Source of the DNA: Bacteriovoracaceae bacterium
GTDB lineage: Bacteria > Bdellovibrionota > Bacteriovoracia > Bacteriovoracales > Bacteriovoracaceae
DNA length: 15,360 nucleotides
Reading direction: 5' to 3'
Assembly: GCA_018060635.1 (NCBI GenBank)
Contig: JAGOVR010000024.1
Coordinates: 1 to 15,360, forward strand
Both the position numbers and the translations under genes were made by a program. How positions within the stretch are numbered: position 1 is the stretch's first letter; every line of letters starts with the position of its first letter. Positions 7,132 to 13,547 of this stretch are shown here, in pieces. Below the pieces are notes generated by a model. It saw only the letters and a program-made list of their open reading frames with translations. It searched no databases and was not told the origin of the DNA.

Positions 7132-8345
7132 AGGAAAAACTCCCCGATTTTTTTTAAGGCAAAAATCAAATGATCTACATCTTCTTTATTATTATAAATG
7201 CCAAAAGAAGCTCTAGCCGTAGCAGGAATACCAAAGAAATTCATGACAGGTTGAGCGCAGTGATGTCCTGTGCGCAAGGCTACTCCTTCTTGGTCGGCCA
7301 TAGTGCCAATGTCATGAGGGTGCACATGTTCCATGATGAAAGAAATAGCACCTGATTTGAGAGGGGCGGTTCCAATTATTTTTATAAAAGGAATTTGCGA
7401 TAATTTTTCGTGAGCATAATTTAAAATTTCTTTTTCATGTTTTGTTATAAAATCCCAGCCAATATTTTTGATATATTCTATGGCCACACCCATGCCAATC
7501 ACTGAAGCAATAGCAGGAGTTCCCGCTTCAAACTTAAAAGGGAGTTCATTATAAGTCGTTTTTTCAAAGGTGACGGAAGCAATCATGTCACCCCCACCTT
7601 GATATGGGGGAAGATTTTCTAACCATTTCTTTTTTCCATAAAGCACACCACAACCAGTAGGACCATAAAGCTTATGAGCAGAGAAGGCATAAAAATCAGC
7701 ATCCAAATCTTGCACATTTACCTGTAAATGTGCGATAGCCTGTGCGCCGTCTACGAGGACTGGGATGTTTTTAGCGTGAGCTAACGCAATCATTTCTTTT
7801 ATAGGATTAACAGTGCCTAAGGCATTAGAGACGTGAGCGACGGCCACTATTTTAGTTTTGGTTGTTAATAATGTTTTGTAAGTCTCTAAGTTCAAGACTC
7901 CCTGATGATCCATGGGTATAACTTTAAGCCGAGCTTTTTTTTCTTCACATAACATTTGCCAAGGGACAATGTTGGAGTGATGTTCCATGGCAGAAATAAG
8001 AATTTCATCTCCTGCCTCAATATATTTTTTCCCAAAACTAGAAACAATGAGATTAATGCTAGCGGTAGTCCCTGCTGTGAAAATAATTTCCTGAGTAGAT
8101 TCTGCTTGAATAAAATCTTTAATGATTTCACGAGTGTGTTCGTAGCGTTCGCTAGAAATCTCACTTAAAAAATGCACTCCACGATGAATATTGGCAGTCT
8201 CTTCAGTATAATAGCGAGTGATACTTTCTGTCACACATAATGGCTTTAATGTGGTGGCCGCGCTATCCAAATAAATAAGTGGCTTATTATGTACCTGACG
8301 TTTTAATAGAGGAAAGTCGTCTCGAATTTGCTGAAGTGTTTTCAT
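7128..8345 (-). CDS. sufS: Cysteine desulfurase, SUF type (group II)
   Basis: This PLP enzyme removes sulfur from L-cysteine, giving alanine and an enzyme-bound persulfide that feeds Fe-S assembly. The 405-aa product has YLDSAATTLKP near residue 25, H122-H123 in MEHHSN, D199 in VDGAQ, the PLP lysine K225 in SAHKLYGPTG, and the persulfide cysteine C363 in RTGHHCAQP. These positions are within one or two residues of E. coli SufS (K226, C364). The short active-site loop (RTGHHC) marks group II rather than IscS-like group I. It overlaps sufD upstream and sufU downstream by ATGA junctions. Selenocysteine lyase activity is common in the family, but the context makes Fe-S supply the main role. Confidence 0.97.
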   Translation of the reverse strand: MKTLQQIRDDFPLLKRQVHNKPLIYLDSAATTLKPLCVTESITRYYTEETANIHRGVHFLSEISSERYEHTREIIKDFIQAESTQEIIFTAGTTASINLIVSSFGKKYIEAGDEILISAMEHHSNIVPWQMLCEEKKARLKVIPMDHQGVLNLETYKTLLTTKTKIVAVAHVSNALGTVNPIKEMIALAHAKNIPVLVDGAQAIAHLQVNVQDLDADFYAFSAHKLYGPTGCGVLYGKKKWLENLPPYQGGGDMIASVTFEKTTYNELPFKFEAGTPAIASVIGMGVAIEYIKNIGWDFITKHEKEILNYAHEKLSQIPFIKIIGTAPLKSGAISFIMEHVHPHDIGTMADQEGVALRTGHHCAQPVMNFFGIPATARASFGIYNNKEDVDHLIFALKKIGEFFL

Positions 8346-9115
8346 AGAATATTTACCTGACTTTCAAAATTATCCCAAAGATTTTTCTCAACTTCTTGAA
8401 TAATTTCTTTCTGACTTATGGTGGAAATAATTTCCTGTAAAAAAGCATGAGTTAACATCTTACGAGCGGAGGAAGAGGGGATGCCGCGGCTTTGTAGATA
8501 AAACAAAGCTTCCTCATCCATTTGACCAATGGTTGCGCCGTGGGAACATTTTACGTCATCAGCAGAAATAGTAAGTGTGGGTTTGGTTTGAATGCGTCCT
8601 TTTTCTAAAAGGAGATTTTTATTACTCTGTGCTGAATGGGTTTTTTGGGCGTGAGGTTTTATATCTATTGTTCCGTCAAAAACCGCCAAAGCATTCCCAG
8701 CAATAATCCCTTTATATTTCTGAGTACTTTTAGTGTGGGATGCTTGGTGGGATATTTTAGTTTTAAAATGTACTTTAACATCATCTTTTAAAGCATAAAC
8801 CGCCTGCAAGTTGCAATCAGCGTTTTCGCCTAAAAGATTTACATCTATATTGTAGTGAACTTCATCTTTTTCGCCAGCTCCCAAAGAAACCAAAGTGCAC
8901 TTGTAAGTAGAATCACGTTTTTGTTCTACATTCACATGATAATTTTTTTCTCCTTGAGCGGGTTCCGCAATAATGATGTGTTCAAGAATGGCCCCTTCAT
9001 CCAGAGAGATAAGCACTTTCTGCGAAGAAGATCCTGCTCTATGAACGAGAACTGCTTGCTCTAGTTTTTTTAAGGTGAATGCCGCTTCAGGTTGAATGTT
9101 TTTTACAACTAACAC
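8342..9115 (-). CDS. sufD: SufD, Fe-S scaffold complex subunit, short form
   Basis: SufD forms the SufBC2D complex in which clusters are built. At 257 aa it is far shorter than E. coli SufD (about 420 aa). It keeps only part of the central beta-helix and the C-terminal helical region. The key block DDVKCSHGATIGQ is present, with H192 matching the E. coli SufD histidine that lies at the SufB-SufD interface, followed by EEALFYLQSRGI, the usual SufC-binding segment. The start is GTG (9113-9115), supported by AAGGAG 5 nt upstream and 9 nt after sufC. No in-frame coding extension is possible because sufC lies directly upstream, so the shortness is real and not a mis-called start. It overlaps sufS by 4 nt. 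Repetitive beta-helix residues earlier in the chain are weakly conserved. Confidence 0.93.
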   Translation of the reverse strand: MLVVKNIQPEAAFTLKKLEQAVLVHRAGSSSQKVLISLDEGAILEHIIIAEPAQGEKNYHVNVEQKRDSTYKCTLVSLGAGEKDEVHYNIDVNLLGENADCNLQAVYALKDDVKVHFKTKISHQASHTKSTQKYKGIIAGNALAVFDGTIDIKPHAQKTHSAQSNKNLLLEKGRIQTKPTLTISADDVKCSHGATIGQMDEEALFYLQSRGIPSSSARKMLTHAFLQEIISTISQKEIIQEVEKNLWDNFESQVNIL

Positions 9116-9124
9116 AAAAACTCC

Positions 9125-9892
9125 TTAAGTGTGGCTTTGGATCAGAAAGTCATAGCCTTTGCTTTCTAGTTCTAAAGCCAATTCTTTGCCGCCCGTTTTT
9201 ATAATTCTTCCTTGGTAAATTACATGTACAAAATCTGGAACAATATAATCCAGAAGTCTTTGATAATGAGTAACTAAAACCACGGCATTATATTTGCTTT
9301 TAAAAGTATTCACTCCAGAAGATACAATTTTAAGGGCATCAATATCGAGGCCTGAATCCGTTTCGTCTAGTAAGGCAAGTCTTGGATTTAGAGTGAGTAA
9401 TTGTAAAATTTCGTTTTTCTTTTTTTCTCCTCCGGAGAAGCCTTCATTGACAGGTCTATGCATGAAACTTTCATCCATCTGCAAAAGGTGCAATTTCTTT
9501 TTTAGAAAAATTTCAAAGTCATAAGGATCTAAAGTGGGAGCACCTTGTGCTTTACAAATTTCATTAAAAGATTCGCGTAAGAATGTATTGTTTGAAACTC
9601 CCGGTATTTCTACAGGATATTGGAAGCCTAAAAAAATACCTTGGCGAGCACGAGCGTCTGCTTCTAAATCTAGGAGATTAATTTTTTTTCCACTGACTTC
9701 ATAAGTGATTTCACCACTTAAAACTTCATAGCCAGTGTGTCCTGCAATGACTTTGGATAAGGTGCTTTTCCCAGAACCATTAGGGCCCATGATGGCATGC
9801 ACTTCGCCCGCTTTTATCTCTAAGTTAATTCCATTTAAAATAGCTTCATCACTATTTTTAACTTTAGCTTTTAAATTTTTAATACTAAGCAT
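9125..9892 (-). CDS. sufC: SufC, ATPase of the SUF Fe-S assembly complex
   Basis: This cytosolic ABC-type ATPase binds SufB and SufD and drives the conformational change needed for cluster assembly. The 255-aa protein has Walker A GPNGSGKST near residue 36, a Q-loop at FLGFQYPVEIPGVS, the SufC-typical signature FSGGEKKKNE near 153, Walker B LALLDETDSGLDIDAL and the H-loop VTHYQRLL. DETDSGLD in place of the transporter-type DEP motif is diagnostic for SufC. AAGGA lies 6 nt before the ATG, and 13 nt separate it from sufB. No membrane subunit is nearby, in line with its soluble role. Confidence 0.98.
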   Translation of the reverse strand: MLSIKNLKAKVKNSDEAILNGINLEIKAGEVHAIMGPNGSGKSTLSKVIAGHTGYEVLSGEITYEVSGKKINLLDLEADARARQGIFLGFQYPVEIPGVSNNTFLRESFNEICKAQGAPTLDPYDFEIFLKKKLHLLQMDESFMHRPVNEGFSGGEKKKNEILQLLTLNPRLALLDETDSGLDIDALKIVSSGVNTFKSKYNAVVLVTHYQRLLDYIVPDFVHVIYQGRIIKTGGKELALELESKGYDFLIQSHT

Positions 9893-9905
9893 ATTGAATC
9901 CTTTT

Positions 9906-11333
9906 TTAACCTACACTATTTTCTAATTTCATTTCTAATAATTTGACGGCCTCTACTGAAAATTCTAGCGGCAAAGTTTTAAATACTTCTTTGCAAAACC
10001 CATTGAGTATCAGCGACACAGCCTTTTCTGAAGACAAGCCTCGCGACTTTAAATAAAAAATTTGATCTTCACTGATTTTAGAAGTGGAAGCCTCATGTTC
10101 CACAATAGCCGTAGGGTTTTTTACATCAATAGTAGGGAAGGTATTAGCACTACATTTATCTCCAATCAGCATAGAATCACACTGGGAAAAGTTACGAGCT
10201 CCTGTAGCAGAAGGCATAATTTTAACTAAACCACGATAAGAGTTATCAGAAAAATCGGCAGAAATTCCTTTGGAGATAATGGTACTCTTGGTATTCTTCC
10301 CAATGTGCACCATTTTAGTTCCAGTATCTGCTTTCATATGATTGTTGGTGAGAGCGACTGAATAAAAAAGTCCTTGGGAATTATCACCAATCAAATTACA
10401 ACTAGGATATTTCCAAGTGATGGCCGAACCTGCTTCCACTTGAGTCCAAGAAATTTTAGAATTTTTTCCTAAACAGTTTCCTCTCTTGGTCACAAAATTA
10501 TAAATCCCACCTTTCCCTTCTTTGTCTCCAGCATACCAATTTTGAACGGTCGAATATTTTATTTCTGCATCATCCAAAGCGATAAGTTCCACAATAGCGG
10601 CATGGAGTTGGTTTTCATCGCGAATGGGAGCAGTACATCCTTCCAAATAATTCACGAAACTTCCTGCGTCCGCCACAATAAGTGTTCGTTCAAATTGACC
10701 TGTTTCAGCCGCATTAATTCTAAAATAAGTTGAAAGATCCAAAGGGCACTTAACACCTTTAGGAATATAACAAAAAGAACCATCGGTAAAAACGGCAGAG
10801 TTTAAAGCGGCATAAAAATTGTCACTGGCAGGCACTACCGTGCCTAAGTATTTTTTTACAAGTTCAGGATGTTTTTGCACGGCCTCGGAAATAGAACAAA
10901 AAATAATTCCTTGTTCTTCTAATTCTTTTTGATGAGTGGTTCCAACAGATACGCTATCAAACACCGCATCCACCGCTACACCAGCTAGTCTTTTTTGTTC
11001 AGAAGCAGGGACACCTAGACGTTCGAAAGTTTTTAAAACTTCTTCGTCCACTTCATCCAAACTTTGATACTTGGCCGTCTTTTTTTTAGGGGCCGAATAG
11101 TAGAATAAATTCTGAAAATCAGGAATGGCAAATTTAGGTTTTTGCCAATCGGGGTGAACCATGGTCAGCCACTTAGCATAAGACTTTAATCTGAAATTTA
11201 AGAGCCATTCAGGTTCATTTTTTTTAGCAGAAAGTAAACGAATAATATCTTCATTTAACCCACGCGGAAAAACTTCACTTTCAATATCAGTCGTAAAACC
11301 GTATTTGTAATCTTTAAACATTTCTGTTGTCAT
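9906..11333 (-). CDS. sufB: SufB, core Fe-S scaffold protein
   Basis: SufB is the scaffold subunit on which nascent clusters are assembled in SufBC2D. The 475-aa protein shows the conserved N-terminal WLLNFRLKSY, the region EGCTAPIRDENQLHAAIVEL, the beta-helix, and a C-terminal part with C385 in SQCDSMLIG and E412-H413-E414 in VEHEASTSKI. These correspond to the E. coli C405 and E432-H433-E434 ligand region. The helical SufC-binding end follows (DQIFYLKSRGL). The ATG overlaps the regulator's stop as ATGA, with GGAG 8 nt upstream. This is the first structural gene of the operon. The family call is secure. Confidence 0.98.
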   Translation of the reverse strand: MTTEMFKDYKYGFTTDIESEVFPRGLNEDIIRLLSAKKNEPEWLLNFRLKSYAKWLTMVHPDWQKPKFAIPDFQNLFYYSAPKKKTAKYQSLDEVDEEVLKTFERLGVPASEQKRLAGVAVDAVFDSVSVGTTHQKELEEQGIIFCSISEAVQKHPELVKKYLGTVVPASDNFYAALNSAVFTDGSFCYIPKGVKCPLDLSTYFRINAAETGQFERTLIVADAGSFVNYLEGCTAPIRDENQLHAAIVELIALDDAEIKYSTVQNWYAGDKEGKGGIYNFVTKRGNCLGKNSKISWTQVEAGSAITWKYPSCNLIGDNSQGLFYSVALTNNHMKADTGTKMVHIGKNTKSTIISKGISADFSDNSYRGLVKIMPSATGARNFSQCDSMLIGDKCSANTFPTIDVKNPTAIVEHEASTSKISEDQIFYLKSRGLSSEKAVSLILNGFCKEVFKTLPLEFSVEAVKLLEMKLENSVG

Positions 11334-11767
11334 ACAATATTCTCCAAAAAGACAGGGGCCGCTTGGGATGTGAGAAGTTCATCCACCGTAACTGACTTTA
11401 AAAAAGATTCTAATTTTTTCCCTAGATTTTTCATGGGAGACATGATGTTGCAATGGCAAGCAAACTCACATTCTCGTCCTTGCATTTCACAATCAACAAG
11501 CGCCGCTTTTCCTTCAATCAGTTCACAGAGTTCTAAAAAGTTAACTTGTTTTAAATCTTTAACCAGCTGATACCCGCCACGCACACCTTGAGCGGAAGAT
11601 AAAATTTCTGCACTACTCATAATTTGTAAAACTTTGGCGATGGTATCGAAGGGAATCTTAAACCTATCACAAATCTCGCGCGCACTAGTTAGCTCTCCCT
11701 TTTTTTTAGAGAGAACGTGGCCTAGACTCATCAGCGCATACTCAACTTTACGATTTACTTTAATCAT
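11330..11767 (-). CDS. Rrf2-family iron-sulfur-responsive regulator of the suf operon
   Basis: The 145-aa protein is an Rrf2-type winged-helix DNA-binding regulator. It has an N-terminal MIKVNRKVEYALMSLGHVL, a recognition region (RFKIPFDTIAKVLQIM) and a wing at AQGVRGGYQL. It also has a cysteine cluster, C93, C100, C104 and C106, in the loop that binds a [2Fe-2S] or [4Fe-4S] cluster in IscR-like members. The spacing differs from E. coli IscR (three Cys plus a His), so the cluster type is uncertain. As the first gene of rrf2-sufBCDSU-nfu it most likely senses Fe-S status and represses its own operon, as the IscR/SufR logic predicts. AAGG lies 6 nt before the ATG. An inverted repeat over the -35 box upstream is a candidate binding site. 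Confidence 0.92.
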   Translation of the reverse strand: MIKVNRKVEYALMSLGHVLSKKKGELTSAREICDRFKIPFDTIAKVLQIMSSAEILSSAQGVRGGYQLVKDLKQVNFLELCELIEGKAALVDCEMQGRECEFACHCNIMSPMKNLGKKLESFLKSVTVDELLTSQAAPVFLENIV

Positions 11768-11841
11768 AAAAAACCTTGGAAAAACTCTTCACATCTTTAA
11801 TATAAGTTAAAAAGAAGCTTATTTTCTGTGAGAGAGGGGAT

Positions 11842-11870
11842 AAAATACGACTTTTTTTACCTTAATTCAA
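11842..11870 (-). promoter_or_regulatory. Candidate promoter of the suf operon
   Basis: On the minus strand a -35-like TTGAAT (11865-11870) and a -10-like TATTTT (11842-11847) are spaced by exactly 17 bp. The predicted start is about 68 nt before the regulator's ATG. This is the only gap of any size upstream of the seven-gene cluster, so the main promoter is expected here. It is assigned by consensus match alone. Confidence 0.5.
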
Positions 11871-11873
11871 GGT
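11859..11873. promoter_or_regulatory. Candidate operator overlapping the suf -35 box
   Basis: The minus strand carries ACCTT-N5-AAGGT (ACCTTGAATTAAGGT), an inverted repeat whose centre overlaps the -35 hexamer. A related half-site, ATACCTTATATT, lies about 20 bp further upstream. Binding here would block RNA polymerase, as expected for repression by the adjacent Rrf2 protein. It does not fit the published IscR type 1 or type 2 site spacing exactly, so it would be a lineage-specific site. Confidence 0.45.
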
Positions 11874-11900
11874 TATTTGTAATTGTTAAATATAAGGTAT

Positions 11901-11961
11901 TGATTTTATATAGATGTGTTTACATCTTCTCAGGTGCTGGAATTCCTAAAAGATTCAGCCC
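11901..11961. repeat. Left copy of argS-tail direct repeat
   Basis: These 61 bases match 15300-15360 at 60 of 61 positions, in the same orientation, at a distance of 3,399 bp. The only difference, at 11935/15334, is synonymous in the argS reading frame. The right copy is cut by the window end, so the repeat may be longer, up to the ~166 bp of argS-like sequence ending at 12066. It contains a perfect small palindrome, AGATGT-GTTT-ACATCT (11912-11927), that spans the argS stop codon. Confidence 0.97.
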
Positions 11962-12066
11962 CACTTTCAGTATTTGTGAAGTAGCAAAAGAAAGAGAGAG
12001 TCTAGCTTCTTTGAGATTACTTTCTGCATTCATCATCGGACATTCAGCATAAGTTGTTGAGAATAA
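11920..12066 (-). pseudogene. argS: Remnant of the arginyl-tRNA synthetase 3' end
   Basis: Forty-eight to forty-nine codons read without interruption on the minus strand from 12066 to a TAA at 11920-11922. They encode LFSTTYAECPMM, then NLKEARLSL, then NLLGIPAPEKM at the end. This is the class I ArgRS C-terminus: the anticodon-binding helical end with a final APE-K/R-M is typical, and the homology as I recall it for E. coli ArgS runs back to the LF. There is no start codon or ribosome-binding site, and the catalytic HIGH/KMSK parts are absent, so it is a fragment. Directly upstream in the same frame is the TAG stop of the metalloprotease gene. It occupies most of the 299-bp gap between that gene and the suf regulator; the rest holds the suf promoter. 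It is interpreted as a duplicate of the end of an argS gene just right of the window. Confidence 0.85.
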
Positions 12067-13401
12067 CTACTTTAGCCATGCTTGGCCTTCTCTTTCTTTA
12101 CATCGAACCCATTCATCGTGGGGACTGCAGTTGCCTGTTTGATAAGCAAACTTAGCACAATGATTATAAATAACAACTTCTGGAGAGTTGCAGTTTCCGT
12201 TAATGATAGATCTAAACTGAGCAGGTAATAGGATAGAAGGAACTGGTTCATTTCTCTGGGGGTTAGGGACGCAAGAAACAGCAGGATCTGGTTCATCCTC
12301 AAAATTAATAAAGGAATTGCTACAAATTTTTTTGTCAGAATAGAGTTGTTTATTTTTTTTATACTCGTCATAGGTATCTCGTATTTTTTTGCACTGTATG
12401 TCTGTACATCTGCAGGAGAATTCATTGTAAGCTTCTCCTTCAGAAAAGTGCTCTCCACCCTTAGCAGGAATTCTAAAAGTCAGGGAGTGTGTATGCAAGA
12501 GATCTCTGGTATGATGAGAGATGAAATTGCTACTACTACCCCAATTGATCTCATTATCTAAGAGATGATATCTTTTTATAAACTCACAATGCGGCTCTAT
12601 GGCTTTCATAAAAGCTGAATTAATTTGATAGTCATAAGCCGTTTCATTTATAATTTCTTGTTGGGAGAACTTTTCGAAGGCACAACAAAAAGGTTTATTT
12701 CCCGAAAGGCGATAAAAAATCCCTTGTCCTGACATGGCAGAAGTTTCAGGTCCCCTGATTCGACAATTATACGCTTTATTGACTTCTCTCCCATAATTGT
12801 CCCATGAACGATCTTTGGGTATTTTTAATTTTTCCTCATATTCATCTACTAACCCTAATTGATGGAGCAACTCATGCATAACAGTAGAACAATCCATATC
12901 CATAGGCATGCTATAGACATCGGAGGTTGGTCTATGATCTTTAAGAGGTGAGATGATGATATTCAATAGAGGCGCGACATGTTCAGTACTAGGTTGGTCA
13001 AACTCTACCTGTAAATTCAAGCTTTCAGTTTTTGTTCTATAAAGTTTATCTCCAAATTTTTCTACACAAAACTTAATGTCTTCTATGCTTTTATTTTTTA
13101 TTTTTGAATTGAATGCAATAAGATGAAGATTTAACTTCGCTGTGTATTCTGTCATCTTTCCATTATATTTTCTCTCAACTCGGTATCTTTTTTGCACACC
13201 GGTCACGGATTCAATATCTGTAACGTTGATAACACGAGGATATGTATTGCAGTTATTCAAAGGAGTGATCGTCTTTTCGATTTCAGAAATTAATTGTTTA
13301 TTTGACGAATCAAATATATCAATTGAGGTGAGACAGGAGTTTTTTTCATCAGCATACAACACTAAGGGTGTGGATAAGAGTAAAAATAAAATTTTTCTCA
13401 T
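12067..13401 (-). CDS. Secreted HExxHxxGxxD zinc metalloprotease (metzincin-like), cysteine-rich
   Basis: The 444-aa product starts with a signal peptide (MRKILFLLLSTPLVLYA, cut near residue 17), so it is exported. The active site is STVMHELLHQLGLVDEYEE, with H176 and H180 as zinc ligands, E177 as base, G183 at the metzincin turn and D186 as third ligand. A GLVDEY ending is seen in M64-like and related bacterial proteases. Around it are about 20 cysteines, concentrated in the C-terminal third (for example FSCRCTDIQCKK and GNCSPHDEW), suggesting a disulfide-rich exported protein. The family is not recognised beyond the zinc motif. The ATG at 13401 has only a distant GGGAG (14 nt). It is divergent from a second protease gene across 146 bp. 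Its stop codon directly abuts argS-derived sequence, so its C-terminus may have been set by a recombination junction. Confidence 0.8.
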   Translation of the reverse strand: MRKILFLLLSTPLVLYADEKNSCLTSIDIFDSSNKQLISEIEKTITPLNNCNTYPRVINVTDIESVTGVQKRYRVERKYNGKMTEYTAKLNLHLIAFNSKIKNKSIEDIKFCVEKFGDKLYRTKTESLNLQVEFDQPSTEHVAPLLNIIISPLKDHRPTSDVYSMPMDMDCSTVMHELLHQLGLVDEYEEKLKIPKDRSWDNYGREVNKAYNCRIRGPETSAMSGQGIFYRLSGNKPFCCAFEKFSQQEIINETAYDYQINSAFMKAIEPHCEFIKRYHLLDNEINWGSSSNFISHHTRDLLHTHSLTFRIPAKGGEHFSEGEAYNEFSCRCTDIQCKKIRDTYDEYKKNKQLYSDKKICSNSFINFEDEPDPAVSCVPNPQRNEPVPSILLPAQFRSIINGNCNSPEVVIYNHCAKFAYQTGNCSPHDEWVRCKEREGQAWLK

Positions 13402-13547
13402 AGCTAAAAAATGAACTCCCGTAAGAACTTTTAAGAGAGCAATACGTCATTATCTTATCGGTTTTATTGGATAATTATTTAATGTGAAATTTGAGTAAGA
13501 GAGAAATAACACAAAATTAAGAATTGTTGAAAATAAACCGAAAAAGA

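Noticed and set aside
11828..12052. Plus-strand 74-aa open frame
   Set aside because: It crosses the suf promoter and runs antisense to the argS remnant; no ribosome-binding site and no protein-like features.
11768..12066. tRNA gene as an integration target
   Set aside because: No cloverleaf or T-loop consensus is visible; the duplicated sequence is protein-coding argS tail.
12072..12458. 128-aa minus-strand open frame
   Set aside because: It lies wholly inside the metalloprotease gene in another frame, has biased composition and no ribosome-binding site; it is a shadow of the real gene.
13524..13547. TTG start giving a 592-aa protease
   Set aside because: It would place eight extra basic residues before a typical signal peptide and has no ribosome-binding site; the ATG at 13548 (or 13551) fits better.
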